The position numbers were made by a program, and so were the translations under genes. The notes under the pieces are model-generated. The model searched no databases. It was not told the origin of the DNA and saw only the letters and a list, made by a program, of their open reading frames with translations. Of a stretch of 64,000 bases of DNA, positions 17,227 through 26,121 are shown one piece after another; position 1 is the first letter of the stretch; each line of letters opens with the position of its first letter. Source of the DNA: Sphingobium lactosutens (lineage in GTDB: Bacteria; Pseudomonadota; Alphaproteobacteria; Sphingomonadales; Sphingomonadaceae); assembly GCF_013393185.1 (NCBI RefSeq), contig NZ_QJQX01000042.1, positions 62,001 through 126,000 of the forward strand. Reading direction: 5' to 3'.

Positions 17227-19578
17227 TCAGAGCTTCAGCCGGAAATCGACGCCATAAGTCGCCGGCTCGCCATAGGTGTTGCCGGCATAGCCAATGCTGC
17301 CGAAGTCGATGCCGAACAGCCGATATTTCTCGTTGAAGATATTCTTCCCCCAGAAGGCCAGCTCCGCCTTCGCGCCGTTAAGGTCGATGTCGGTCAGGGA
17401 AATCCTGCCGTTCACCAGATGCCTGGGCGCACCCGCAATTTCGTCATTATAGGGCGTACCCACGATCGTGGGATGATAATAGACTTTGCCGCGATAATCA
17501 TAATCGCCCCGGATCGACAGGCGTCCGACCGACAGGTCCGCAATATCCCATTGCGCATAGGCGCTGATGGTGGTTGTCGCGCCGACCAGGAAACGGGCGC
17601 TGTCCTTGACGTCGACAAATTGATTGGTCGTCGGGTCGAGGATCAGGAACTGCTTATATTTGCGGTTGGTATAGCCCAGATTGGCGCCGATCGTCACGGC
17701 ATCCACGGGCTTTGCCGTCAGTTCGGCCTCGATACCCCAATAGCGTGCCTTGCCCGCATTGACGGTGATGCTGGAAGCGCCGCCGGTTCCCGCCTGGAAC
17801 TGCTGGAGCTGAAGGTCGGAATGGCTGGCGTAAAAGCCGGTCAGGTTCAGCCGCAGCCGCCGGTCGAGCCAGTCGGACTTGATGCCCGCCTCATAGGAAG
17901 TCAGCGATTCCGGGTCGAAGCCGGAATTGATCGACCGGGCGTTGAAGCCGCCCGCCTTGTACCCTGATGCCGTGCGGGCATAGACCAGCATCGACGGCGT
18001 CGCCTGCCAGTTGACGCTGAAGGCATAATTCACCCGCTGGAAACTGGCGTTGAGTTCGCGCACCAGTGGCGCGCGCTGCACCAGATGCTTCTTGTCATGG
18101 GTATAGCGAATGCCGCCCATCACGCTCAGTGTGTCGGTCAACTTGTATGTGCCTTGCGCGAAGGCAGCCGCCGACTTGTTATAATGGTCATAGTCGGTCA
18201 GCGAGGACAGCTGCACGCCGAAACTATTCAGCGTCACGGTCGGCGTCAGCAGAATCGGTACTGGAGAAGGCAGGACCAGCAAGAAGGTTTGCGGATTATA
18301 TTCGGCGGAATGTTCGTTGAAATAATAGCCGCCCAGAACATATTCGAACCGGTCGCCGATATTGCCGAGCAGGTTGATTTCCTGCGAGAACTGATGCTGG
18401 CGGCGCCGGTTGCGGGTGCTGAACAGGTCGATCGGCGTGACGCCCAGCGGATTGAAATTATAGGGCGGAGCCAAAATCTCCGGACTCACCGTGAAGCCGA
18501 CCAGGCCCGAATTGCCGTCCAGATCGTCGCGCGCATTGCGGTTGGCCCAGCGGCGGAAACCCGTCAGCGAACGCAGCGTCACGCCACCCAGATCCAGTTC
18601 GGCCGTCAGCGTATGGCCGATTACCCGGTCGGTCATCTTGCCCTGGTTGAGACGGATCGAATCCAGCCGGTCGGTCGACACGACCGGCGCATTGCCGCCC
18701 AGCGCCGAGGAGGCTTGCAGATAAGCCAGCACATCGGGGCGCACGACCGTCAACTGGAATGCGGGCGCGTAGCTTTCGCGCTTCGACCAGTCGAAACCAT
18801 AGTCAAGCTTGAGCGAACCCGTGCGGAAGCTGAGGGCGCCGCGGACGGCATCGAGCACATAGGCGCCCGGATCGCGATTGTCGGGCGCGTTCAGATCGTC
18901 GACATAGCCGTTCCGCTCCTTGTGGAGATAGGTCAGCCGTCCCTTCAGGCCGCTGTCGGCGATATTGCCGCTGTCGACCGAGGTCTTGAGGCTGTAATAG
19001 CCGTAATTGCCTGCCGATCCGTCGACGCTTGCGTGGAAATCATCCGCCGGCTTGGCGGTGATCAGGTTGACCGCGCCGCCGATCGTGTTGCGGCCATAAA
19101 GCGTACCCTGCGGTCCACGCAGCACTTCGATCCGCTCCAGATCCAATATGTCGAACGCGCTGCCTGCGGCCCGCCCCAGAATGATGCCGTCGACATAGAT
19201 GCCGACCGGGCTGTCCGATGTCAGGATCGGGTCGATGTCGCCGATGCCGCGAATGAACAATTGCATATTGGTCGAGGAGGCGGGCGACGTCGTGACCGAC
19301 AGGCTGGGCGCGACCGCGGTCAGGTCCGCCGCCGATGCGATGCCCTTGTCACGGATCATGTCGGCATTGAGCGCGGTAACGGCGATCGGTGTGGATTGCA
19401 GATTCTCCGCGCGCTTCTGCGCAGTCACCACAATGTCTGCAATACCCTGTCCGCCGCCTTCGGCATCACTGCCCTGCGCCTGACCGGCCTGTGCCCGGCC
19501 GTCCTGCGCCCATGCCGGATGGGCGCCGAAAACCAGGGCTGCTCCGCCCAGCATGAGATAACGCCATTGCTTGCTCAA
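17227..19578 (-). CDS. TonB-dependent outer-membrane receptor 1
   Basis: 783 residues. It starts at TTG 19578 with AAGGA about eight to nine bases upstream. A signal peptide ends near AHPAWAQ (residue 25). The plug domain follows (IVVTAQKRAENLQSTPIAVTAL, then RGIGDIDPILTSDSPVGIYVDGI and the RIEVLRGPQGTLYGRNTIGG signature near residue 155), then a beta-barrel to the C-terminal TYGVDFRLKL. It imports a bulky ligand across the outer membrane using TonB energy. The location in a steroid locus suggests steroid or bile-salt uptake. No TACGCA box was found upstream, and a hairpin separates it from the operon upstream. Confidence 0.92.
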   Translation of the reverse strand: MSKQWRYLMLGGAALVFGAHPAWAQDGRAQAGQAQGSDAEGGGQGIADIVVTAQKRAENLQSTPIAVTALNADMIRDKGIASAADLTAVAPSLSVTTSPASSTNMQLFIRGIGDIDPILTSDSPVGIYVDGIILGRAAGSAFDILDLERIEVLRGPQGTLYGRNTIGGAVNLITAKPADDFHASVDGSAGNYGYYSLKTSVDSGNIADSGLKGRLTYLHKERNGYVDDLNAPDNRDPGAYVLDAVRGALSFRTGSLKLDYGFDWSKRESYAPAFQLTVVRPDVLAYLQASSALGGNAPVVSTDRLDSIRLNQGKMTDRVIGHTLTAELDLGGVTLRSLTGFRRWANRNARDDLDGNSGLVGFTVSPEILAPPYNFNPLGVTPIDLFSTRNRRRQHQFSQEINLLGNIGDRFEYVLGGYYFNEHSAEYNPQTFLLVLPSPVPILLTPTVTLNSFGVQLSSLTDYDHYNKSAAAFAQGTYKLTDTLSVMGGIRYTHDKKHLVQRAPLVRELNASFQRVNYAFSVNWQATPSMLVYARTASGYKAGGFNARSINSGFDPESLTSYEAGIKSDWLDRRLRLNLTGFYASHSDLQLQQFQAGTGGASSITVNAGKARYWGIEAELTAKPVDAVTIGANLGYTNRKYKQFLILDPTTNQFVDVKDSARFLVGATTTISAYAQWDIADLSVGRLSIRGDYDYRGKVYYHPTIVGTPYNDEIAGAPRHLVNGRISLTDIDLNGAKAELAFWGKNIFNEKYRLFGIDFGSIGYAGNTYGEPATYGVDFRLKL

Positions 19579-19656
19579 CTCTCAGATCCTTCCCCGCTAT
19601 TGGGCAGGCGGCGGGATGTCTTATGCTCCCACAGGCTGCCGATCGATTGTCGACCA

Positions 19657-19686
19657 GCCTGTCCCGCCATCATGCCGGGGACAGGC
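19657..19686. terminator. hairpin downstream of the LLM/SDR operon
   Basis: A perfect nine-base stem, GCCTGTCCC (19657-19665) with GGGACAGGC (19678-19686) and a 12-base loop. It lies just after the last gene of the leftward operon (stop 19700) and before the receptor start. It would end that operon or attenuate read-through into the receptor. Confidence 0.5.
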
Positions 19687-19699
19687 CGATCGGATTTTG

Positions 19700-20611
19700 T
19701 CATGCCTTTACACTGCCGAACTGGGCGGCGATCTCCGCTACGGCGGCACGGATGTCGTTGCGGCGATAGCCGAGCAGGGCGACCTCGCTGGCGTCCGGCT
19801 CATAGCGGATCCAGTTGCCCCGGCCCTGTGGTATGGCGACGTCGGGCAGCAGCGGCTGTTCCATGTCGCGTTCCTCGACCGGGATGTCTCGGCCGGCCGC
19901 GTCGAAGAAGAGCTGGAAATAGTCCCGGAACGACAGATTTTCGTCGCCGACCAGATAGGCCTTGCCCGGCTCGCCGTGCATCAGGGCGCCATGCAGCGCT
20001 TCCGACAGCGACTGGTAGGACATGAAATTGGTCCCGCCTGTCGGGGCGTAAGGCTCGATCGGGATAAGTCCCTCCGCCCATTGCATATAGGGTTCGAAGA
20101 TCGCGCTGGGCAGACCCGGCACGGTGCCGACCATGAACGGGGCATTGACGCTGATGACATCGAACCCCGGCCGGCCCTGCGCGCGTGCGCCTTCGCAGGC
20201 GGCGCTGCGTGAGCGGATATAGGCATTGTCTTCCAGCAGGCGCGGCTTAGCCTGGGGGTAGAAGCTGCCGAGCTGGACTGCGCGCCGGACGCCCGCTTCG
20301 CGGCAGGTGGCGAAGAGGGCGGGCACGGCTTCATGATTGGCCTTGAGCAGGAAGGCGTCAAAATCGCTTCCCTGCGGCACATGGCGGGGATCATTGCCGG
20401 CGGCGAAAATCACCCAGTCGAAGCCTGCCAGCCGATCCGGCGAGAAATCGCCGGCGACATAATCGCCTTTCAGGAAGGGCATGGACGCCATCGGCGTGGC
20501 CGCATGGGGGGCATTGCGGCCGGCGATGCTGACCTCATGTCCCTGCGCCGCCATATGGATGGCGGCATGACCGCCCAGCGCGCCGGTGCCGCCGATTATG
20601 AGTAGCTTCAT
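19700..20611 (-). CDS. NAD(P)-binding epimerase/NmrA-like protein
   Basis: 303 residues of the extended SDR/NmrA type. LLIIGGTGALGGHAAIHMAA gives a Rossmann GxxGxxG start and VIFAAGNDP a middle strand. The usual YxxxK catalytic pair is not evident, suggesting an atypical or non-SDR chemistry. Last gene of a leftward operon LLM oxidoreductase - SDR - SnoaL-like - SDR scrap - this gene. Its ATG overlaps the stop of the 26-codon scrap upstream (ATGA). Function unknown beyond a probable NAD(P)-dependent step on the same substrate. Confidence 0.75.
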   Translation of the reverse strand: MKLLIIGGTGALGGHAAIHMAAQGHEVSIAGRNAPHAATPMASMPFLKGDYVAGDFSPDRLAGFDWVIFAAGNDPRHVPQGSDFDAFLLKANHEAVPALFATCREAGVRRAVQLGSFYPQAKPRLLEDNAYIRSRSAACEGARAQGRPGFDVISVNAPFMVGTVPGLPSAIFEPYMQWAEGLIPIEPYAPTGGTNFMSYQSLSEALHGALMHGEPGKAYLVGDENLSFRDYFQLFFDAAGRDIPVEERDMEQPLLPDVAIPQGRGNWIRYEPDASEVALLGYRRNDIRAAVAEIAAQFGSVKA

Positions 20612-20688
20612 CCTTCCAGTTCCTTTCCCTCGGGCATGGCGCCGGATGCCCCCGCGATGAAGGCGCTCCGCCCCGCCAGCGCTTTCAT
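20608..20688 (-). pseudogene. 26-codon remnant of an SDR gene (apparent internal deletion)
   Basis: The frame reads MKALAGRSAFIAGASGAMPE then GKELEG and stop. The start is like an SDR N-terminus (L-x-GR-x-A-x-I-x-GASG), but the Rossmann core, the catalytic Tyr/Lys and everything else are missing. Both ends keep ATGA overlaps, with the SnoaL-like gene upstream and the NmrA-like gene downstream. This is what an in-frame internal deletion of a formerly coupled SDR gene would leave. It could still serve translational coupling. Confidence 0.5.
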
Positions 20689-21125
20689 GCGCCGATCCCG
20701 ACCGTCACGGAGCGCGTTTCCGTCCAGTCGACGATCAGCCGACGACGGGTAAAGCGCCACATGCCCGCGTCCCTTCGCCACATATCCTGATAGCGGATTG
20801 TCCATATGAGAATGGCGTCCCGGTCCCGCAGCAGATGGTCGGCCGTACAATGGGTTTCGCCCGTCGCCCGATCGCCATCGATCGCCACGACCTGTTGATG
20901 GATGCGGTGCACAGTGCCGCGGAACATCTGGCCCAAGGCGTCGAGCGAGAGCAGGCAGTTTTCCCGTCCTTCGCTGGCAAAGCCCGGCCCTTCGATCACG
21001 CAATCCTCCGCCAGAAGCGGACGCCAGAGCTGCTTGTCTCTGCGGTCGGCGCCGGCGGCGTAAAGCTCCGCCGTCTGCCGCAAGAGGCTCCGGTCGATCA
21101 TCTGTTGCACCAGGTCGGTCATCAC
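20685..21125 (-). CDS. SnoaL-like (NTF2-fold) protein, possible steroid dehydratase
   Basis: 146 residues of the SnoaL_4/NTF2 fold. Residues Tyr22, Asp27 and His73/His76 fall at spacings similar to the Tyr/Asp/His set of BaiE-type bile-acid dehydratases (ELYAAGADRRD and RGTVHRIHQQ). It overlaps the preceding SDR by four bases and lies in an operon with a luciferase-like monooxygenase. A dehydratase or isomerase acting on a hydroxysteroid is plausible, but SnoaL folds have many activities and some are non-enzymatic. Confidence 0.72.
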   Translation of the reverse strand: MMTDLVQQMIDRSLLRQTAELYAAGADRRDKQLWRPLLAEDCVIEGPGFASEGRENCLLSLDALGQMFRGTVHRIHQQVVAIDGDRATGETHCTADHLLRDRDAILIWTIRYQDMWRRDAGMWRFTRRRLIVDWTETRSVTVGIGA

Positions 21126-21901
21126 AGCATCTCCGCGAGCGGCGGAAAGGCGGACAGCAGCGCGGCATCGACATTCTGCGCCTGCCCGTTGATCCCGGCC
21201 GATCGGCGGCCGAGCAGGAACAGGGCGACTTCCGCAATCTGCTGGGCCGTCAGTGCGCCGCGATAGGTGGGATCACCGATGGCGTCCGGCTCCTCGATCG
21301 CTTCCAGCCCCCCATTGCCGGTCATGCCGGTCAGCACCATGCCGGGACAGAGCGCATTGATGCGCGCGCCCCGCGCCGCAAAGGCTGCGGCCGACGACCG
21401 CACCAGTCCGACCAGGCCATGTTTCGACACGGAATAGGCAGGCGCCTCGGCAAAGCCGATGACACCGGACAGCGACGCGGTGACGACGCAGCTTCCACCG
21501 GGCCGCAACCGCGCCCGCGCCTGCTGCACCCCCAGATAGGTGCCGCGCAGATTGACGGCGATGATCCGGTCGAAGACGTCGGTCTCCAGCGTCTCCAGCG
21601 GCCCATAGGGCTGGATCATGCCGGCATTCAGAAACACCGCGTCGATGCCGCCGAACCGGCGCTCGGCCAGGTCGAACATCGTCTGATTGTCTGCCTCGTT
21701 TGCAATGTCTACGCGGACGGCAACCGCCTGACCGCCCCGTGCGGCAATCAATTCGACCGTCCGCTCGGCGCCGGGCAGGTCGATATCGGCCACCACGACA
21801 CGCGCGCCTTCAATCCCCAGACGTTGACAGGCCGCCCGGCCGATCCCCGATCCGCCTCCGGTGACGATTGCCACCTTGTCGTTGAAGGTAGGCGCGCTCA
21901 T
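21122..21901 (-). CDS. short-chain dehydrogenase/reductase
   Basis: 259 residues of classical SDR type: TGGGSGIGRAACQRL cofactor motif at residues 15-29, Asp in VVVADIDLPGA (NAD preference), NAG in FLNAGMIQ, catalytic Ser in TASLSGVIG and Tyr/Lys in YSVSKHG. ATGA overlaps both neighbours, so it is co-translated with the luciferase-like monooxygenase upstream and the SnoaL-like protein downstream. Likely a hydroxysteroid dehydrogenase; the oxidised position is unknown. Confidence 0.9.
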   Translation of the reverse strand: MSAPTFNDKVAIVTGGGSGIGRAACQRLGIEGARVVVADIDLPGAERTVELIAARGGQAVAVRVDIANEADNQTMFDLAERRFGGIDAVFLNAGMIQPYGPLETLETDVFDRIIAVNLRGTYLGVQQARARLRPGGSCVVTASLSGVIGFAEAPAYSVSKHGLVGLVRSSAAAFAARGARINALCPGMVLTGMTGNGGLEAIEEPDAIGDPTYRGALTAQQIAEVALFLLGRRSAGINGQAQNVDAALLSAFPPLAEML

Positions 21902-23043
21902 TCCGCGGCCGCCTGCACCAGTCGAGACTGGAAATGCGGAATGACCTTGGCGCCGATATTGCGGATCGTCTCCATGATCGCCGCGTGCGGCACAGTGCCC
22001 ATCTGGAACAGGAACAGCACTTCGTCGGCGCCGGCCTCCTGCAACCGCGTTACATAGCGGATGCAGTCGTCGGCGTCGCCATAGGCATCCTGCGCCACGG
22101 CATAGTTGCTGACATGCTCGTCGCCGACAGGGATATGCTCTTCAGACAGATAGGCGACGACCGCCTCCTTGCCTTGGCTCAGCGCCGCTTCCTGCTCCTC
22201 GGCAGACAGGTCGTCAGTGCTGGGCTTCGGTCCGCCCTGATACCAGTGGGCGATGGCTTCGGCGAAGAAGCGCTGGCCGCGCAGCCCGATGCGACGCGCT
22301 TCCTCGCGATCGTCCAACACGCAGGCGGCACAGAAGGCGGCGAGATGTTCGGTCGGCGCCAGGCCAACCTGATCCTCGATCTTCCTGCTGCGGAAATTTT
22401 CGCGATAGATGGCGTTCTTGCGCGCGATTTCCTCTGGCCCTGAAAAGCCCAGCACCAGCGCGCCTATGCCGCGCTTGCCGGCCAGTTCCAGCGTCGCCTC
22501 GCGGGTGCAGGCGTAATAGAGCGGGGGATGCGGATTTTGCAGCGGCTTGGGATGGATCGGGCGGCGCGGGATCTTGATATATTGCCCGTCATGCTCGATC
22601 TCTTCCTGCGTCATGATCCTGGGGATCAGATACATGGACTCATCGATCATCGGTTGCAGTTCGGCCAGATCATAGCCGAACGTGCCTGCTTCCTGCTGCG
22701 TACCGCCCTTGCCCATGCCGAAATGGACCCGGCCGCCCGACAATATGTCCAGCGTGGCGATGCGCTCGGCTACCTTGACCGGATGGTTCATCGCGGGCGG
22801 CAGGCAGACGACGCCATGGCCGATGCCGATGCGGCGCGTCCGGCCCGCCAGGTAGGCGAGCATGGTTTCGGGCGCCGACATATGGGCATATTGGGTCAGC
22901 GCGGTATGTTCGACGCACCAGACATTGTCGAAGCCGACTTCCTCGGCCAGCACGACCTGCTCGACGATTTCCTGAAAGCATCGTACTTCGGACGCTGGCG
23001 ATGGATCGGCCATCTGCGCTTCGTAGATGATCGAGAATTTCAT
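21898..23043 (-). CDS. LLM-class flavin-dependent monooxygenase
   Basis: 381 residues of the bacterial luciferase-like family: MKFSIIYEAQMADPSPASE, GFDNVWCVEHTALTQYAHMS, RIGIGHGVVCLPPAMNHPV and the flavin-site block FGMGKGGTQQEAGTFG. It needs reduced flavin, perhaps from a reductase elsewhere. First gene of a leftward operon with an SDR, a SnoaL-like protein and an NmrA-like protein. Its promoter carries inverted TACGCATAT boxes (23138-23183). A Baeyer-Villiger or hydroxylation step on a steroid ketone is possible. Confidence 0.85.
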   Translation of the reverse strand: MKFSIIYEAQMADPSPASEVRCFQEIVEQVVLAEEVGFDNVWCVEHTALTQYAHMSAPETMLAYLAGRTRRIGIGHGVVCLPPAMNHPVKVAERIATLDILSGGRVHFGMGKGGTQQEAGTFGYDLAELQPMIDESMYLIPRIMTQEEIEHDGQYIKIPRRPIHPKPLQNPHPPLYYACTREATLELAGKRGIGALVLGFSGPEEIARKNAIYRENFRSRKIEDQVGLAPTEHLAAFCAACVLDDREEARRIGLRGQRFFAEAIAHWYQGGPKPSTDDLSAEEQEAALSQGKEAVVAYLSEEHIPVGDEHVSNYAVAQDAYGDADDCIRYVTRLQEAGADEVLFLFQMGTVPHAAIMETIRNIGAKVIPHFQSRLVQAAAE

Positions 23044-23137
23044 GACCTCTCCTACGGCCTGTTGCCGGTTGTTTCGGGCATCCTATTGAGAGGCAAATGA
23101 CATTCATCATCCATTTGGATGAGATGTAGGAAAAATC

Positions 23138-23183
23138 TACGCATATTATGAATATAAATCATTAAATATAGGTAATATGCGTA
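23138..23183. promoter_or_regulatory. inverted TACGCATAT / ATATGCGTA operator pair
   Basis: TACGCATAT at 23138-23146 and its exact reverse complement ATATGCGTA at 23175-23183, 28 bases of AT-rich sequence apart; a further ATGCGC follows at 23188. It lies upstream of the leftward luciferase-like monooxygenase operon (start 23043). The spaced, phased inverted halves resemble sites for wrapping regulators such as Lrp/AsnC. Confidence 0.55.
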
Positions 23184-23216
23184 TCTTATGCGCAAATTAA
23201 TGCGCTATTGGACGAG

Positions 23217-24050
23217 TTATGCGCCCAGCTCGATGCCATTGCCGCTGATCATCGGCACGACGGTCCACTGGCCATCGGGCGCTCGCATCCAGCCTGCGGC
23301 CGCCAGTGCGCCGCCATCGACATGGATGGTTGTGCCAGTAACCCATGCGGCCAGCGGGCTGGCCAGATAGAGGGCGGCACCGGCGCTATCTTCCGGCATG
23401 CCGAAACGGCCGAGCGGGATCCACTTGTCCATATGCGCGCGATTTTGCGGCGGGATCATATAATCCAGCGGTACCTGCGGCGTGTCGGTGGTTTCCGGCG
23501 CGATGGCGTTCACGCGGATACCCGCAGGCGCCAGTTCCAGCGCCAGGCACTGGGTAAGGCCCGTGACGGCCGCCTTGCCCGCACCATAGATGGCGCAATG
23601 GGGTATGCCGCGAAAGGCTTCGATCGATGTGATGTTGACGATGCTGGAGCCGGGCGCCGCTGCGCGCAACAGTGGCAGCATGGCGCGGGTGACACGCACG
23701 ACTTGGCGGAAGTTGATGTCCAATATATCGTCGACTTCCCCATCGGTCAGTGTTTCGAAGGCCTTGCTGTGAAGGAAATGACCGACATTATTGACCAGTA
23801 TGTCCAGTTTGTTGTCTAGTTTGCGAACCGCGTCGGCCAGCGCCTCCACGTCCGCTCCGCGGGTCACGTCGCAGCGGATCGCCACCGCCTGCGGATAAGT
23901 TGCGGCGAATTTGGCGCAGCGGGTCTCGTCGGTTTCCGCAATGATGACTTGCGCGCCCGCAGCGATAAAGGCGCGTGCGCAGGCCAGCCCGATACCTGCG
24001 CCGCCGCCCGTTATCAGGACGGTTCGCCCCGTGAAATCGATGCCGTTCAT
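23217..24050 (-). CDS. short-chain dehydrogenase/reductase
   Basis: 277 residues from ATG 24050 behind GAGGAGGGATC. Classical SDR features: TGGGAGIGLACARAF, the NNVG variant of NNAG (DILVNNVGHF), catalytic Ser in NITSIEAFRG and Tyr/Lys in YGAGKAAVTG, with a C-terminal GTTIHVDGG. It lies upstream of, and in the same direction as, the luciferase-like monooxygenase operon but is separated from it by the operator region, and follows the phosphatase gene by 76 bases. Likely a hydroxysteroid dehydrogenase by context. Confidence 0.9.
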   Translation of the reverse strand: MNGIDFTGRTVLITGGGAGIGLACARAFIAAGAQVIIAETDETRCAKFAATYPQAVAIRCDVTRGADVEALADAVRKLDNKLDILVNNVGHFLHSKAFETLTDGEVDDILDINFRQVVRVTRAMLPLLRAAAPGSSIVNITSIEAFRGIPHCAIYGAGKAAVTGLTQCLALELAPAGIRVNAIAPETTDTPQVPLDYMIPPQNRAHMDKWIPLGRFGMPEDSAGAALYLASPLAAWVTGTTIHVDGGALAAAGWMRAPDGQWTVVPMISGNGIELGA

Positions 24051-24126
24051 GATCCCTCCTCGCGTCGGCATTGTGCCGTTGGGTGCACGGTAGAGGGGAG
24101 GCCCGGCACTGCATGGTCCATTTGGA

Positions 24127-25284
24127 CTAGGCGCTATCTCTTTCGTTGGACGCGCCCGTCAGGAAGCGGTCGCGCAGCGCTTTCCGGTCCTCCGGCTGCA
24201 GGCCTAGACCAATATGGAGATAGGCGTCGAAGCTGCCATAGCGCCGATCAACCTCGTCAAAGGCAGATTCCAGATATTCGGGACGCACCGTGAGAACCGG
24301 CGTCAGCGACGCGGGGGCGATCGGGCTGGTCGATTGCGATAGCGCTTTGATCGTAGCCTCGTTCTTTTTCTCAAGAAACGCATTGCTCGCCAGATAGTCC
24401 GCCATCACCGTCTCACGCGGGACGCCCAGAAGTGTCAAGATGACGGCCGTCGCCCATCCGGTGCGATCCTTGCCGGCAGTACAGTGATATAGCAGGGCTT
24501 GGGGCTGCGCTTCGGCCAATTGGTTGAGTAACCCGGCATAGGCGCGGCGTGCACTGCCGAGCGAAACGAAATCGCGATTGGCCTCCATCAGCAGTTCGGC
24601 CCCCTTGCCCGCTGCGATAGCGGTCATCGCCTTGCGCATGTCGCCGCCCAGCGATCCTTGGCTGTCGGCGGCGACGTCCAGGATCAGCGGCCGGCTTCCC
24701 CGCGGCAGGCGATCGGGTTCGCGGCTGCGTTCGCTCAGGGTGCGCAGATCGACGACCAGCTTCAGACCCAGCCGTTCGATCGCGGCCATGTCCTGGTCAT
24801 CGATGCGGTCGAGTTGATCGGATCGATAGAGCAGCCCCATCTTCACCCAACGGCCGTCGGTCGTCCGATATCCGCCAATGTCGCGCAGATTGGGAATGCT
24901 GGGCAGATGCAGCGCCCGATCGGCGATTGTCAGTGGACCGCCATGATCCGGGACCAGTGTGAAATAATGGCGCCGGTCTGGGGCAAGGCCCTCCGCCAGA
25001 ATGCTGCCGGTTGCGCCTCCCGAACCGACAGTCCGGCCCGTAATCACAGGTTCTGGGCCTTCGCTGGCGTAGATCGTGATGCGTCGTGCCCCTTGCGCCT
25101 GCCAGGAGATGCGCATGTTGCCCGCGTCGTCGATCCGGCGGGCCGTAGCCACCCTGAATGGAATGCTCCTCGCTGCTGATCCGTCCCGCAGACTGGGCAC
25201 TGTGCATCCGGCCAGCCCGGCAAATGTGGTCAACAGGGTGCCCGACAGGAACTGGCGACGATCGAACGGGGGGCTGTCCATCAT
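24127..25284 (-). CDS. exported tyrosine/dual-specificity-like phosphatase lipoprotein
   Basis: 385 residues. The N-terminus DRRQFLSGTLLTTFAGLAGC combines a twin-arginine motif with a lipobox, so an exported lipoprotein is predicted. The catalytic P-loop HCTAGKDRTG starts at residue 267 (Cys268, Arg274), with NLRDIGGYRTTDG and VVDLRTLSE as in the PF13350 tyrosine-phosphatase family. It starts five bases after the SDR stop and is probably co-transcribed. Members act on phosphoproteins or phosphoesters; a periplasmic role beside a receptor gene is unusual. Confidence 0.85.
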   Translation of the reverse strand: MMDSPPFDRRQFLSGTLLTTFAGLAGCTVPSLRDGSAARSIPFRVATARRIDDAGNMRISWQAQGARRITIYASEGPEPVITGRTVGSGGATGSILAEGLAPDRRHYFTLVPDHGGPLTIADRALHLPSIPNLRDIGGYRTTDGRWVKMGLLYRSDQLDRIDDQDMAAIERLGLKLVVDLRTLSERSREPDRLPRGSRPLILDVAADSQGSLGGDMRKAMTAIAAGKGAELLMEANRDFVSLGSARRAYAGLLNQLAEAQPQALLYHCTAGKDRTGWATAVILTLLGVPRETVMADYLASNAFLEKKNEATIKALSQSTSPIAPASLTPVLTVRPEYLESAFDEVDRRYGSFDAYLHIGLGLQPEDRKALRDRFLTGASNERDSA

Positions 25285-25288
25285 TGCC

Positions 25289-26065
25289 TCAGCTGCGCTG
25301 CGACGAGATATTGCCGCCATCGACGACGATCTGCGCCGCGGTGACATAGCTGGCCTCGTCGGACAGCAGGAAGCGCACCACCCGCGCGACTTCCTGTGGG
25401 TCGCCGAGGCGGCCGAGCAGGATGCGCCGCTCGAAATAGCCGTCGGGCAGGGCATCGACGCTGGGGCGGAGCATCGGCGTCAAGATCTGGCCGGGTGACA
25501 CTGTGTTGATGCGGATGCCGTCCGTGGCCAGCCGGTCGGCGAGCGACCGGACCAGCGACAGGATGCCTCCCTTGGCGGCGCTGTAGATCGGGTTGACCGC
25601 ATTGCCGAGCGTCGCGTTGATCGAGGCGATCGCGACGATCGCCGCGCCCGGCTGGGTGGCAAGATCAGCATGGATGGCTTGGGTGATGAAGGCCAGCGCG
25701 CGCAGATGGATGGCGATCCCGCTGTCCCAGCTTTCCGCCGTCATACCATCGAGCGAGGCGGTGTCGACGACGCCCGCGGCATGGACCAGCCCGCCCGGCG
25801 CGCCGATCGCCTGTCGCGTCGCCGCCACCGCCGGCTCGATCGCACCGAGATCGCGCAGGTCGATGGCGATCCCGGTTGCGGCCGTACCGTGCGCGGCGGC
25901 AATGGCCTGCGCGGCCGCTGACGCCTTGGCGCCGTCAATGTCCCACAGCGCTACGGGGCGCCCGACCGCGGCCAGCGCTTCGGCCGAAGCGAGGCCGATG
26001 CCCGACGCGCCGCCGGTGATGATGACCGGAGAGGCAGGGGAGGCGAGAGTGGGGGTAAGGGTCAT
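25289..26065 (-). CDS. short-chain dehydrogenase/reductase
   Basis: 258 residues from ATG 26065 with AAAGGA upstream; the longer open frame to 26239 overlaps the receptor gene and is not needed. TGGASGIGLASAEAL, Asp in VALWDIDGAKAS, Ser in VAIASINATLG, Tyr/Lys in YSAAKGGILS and VDGGN near the end are all present. NNAG is replaced by VHAAGVV. It follows the receptor gene by 56 bases and precedes the phosphatase, suggesting a receptor-SDR-phosphatase operon under the TetR palindrome. Confidence 0.88.
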   Translation of the reverse strand: MTLTPTLASPASPVIITGGASGIGLASAEALAAVGRPVALWDIDGAKASAAAQAIAAAHGTAATGIAIDLRDLGAIEPAVAATRQAIGAPGGLVHAAGVVDTASLDGMTAESWDSGIAIHLRALAFITQAIHADLATQPGAAIVAIASINATLGNAVNPIYSAAKGGILSLVRSLADRLATDGIRINTVSPGQILTPMLRPSVDALPDGYFERRILLGRLGDPQEVARVVRFLLSDEASYVTAAQIVVDGGNISSQRS

Positions 26066-26121
26066 CGGCACATCCTTTCGATCGGAAGAAGGAGGGAGGG
26101 AAACTGATTGGCCTCGATGCG

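Noticed and set aside
18085..20025. 646-codon plus-strand frame opposite TonB receptor 1
   Set aside because: The receptor on the minus strand has a signal peptide, plug signature and barrel end; the antisense frame has none.
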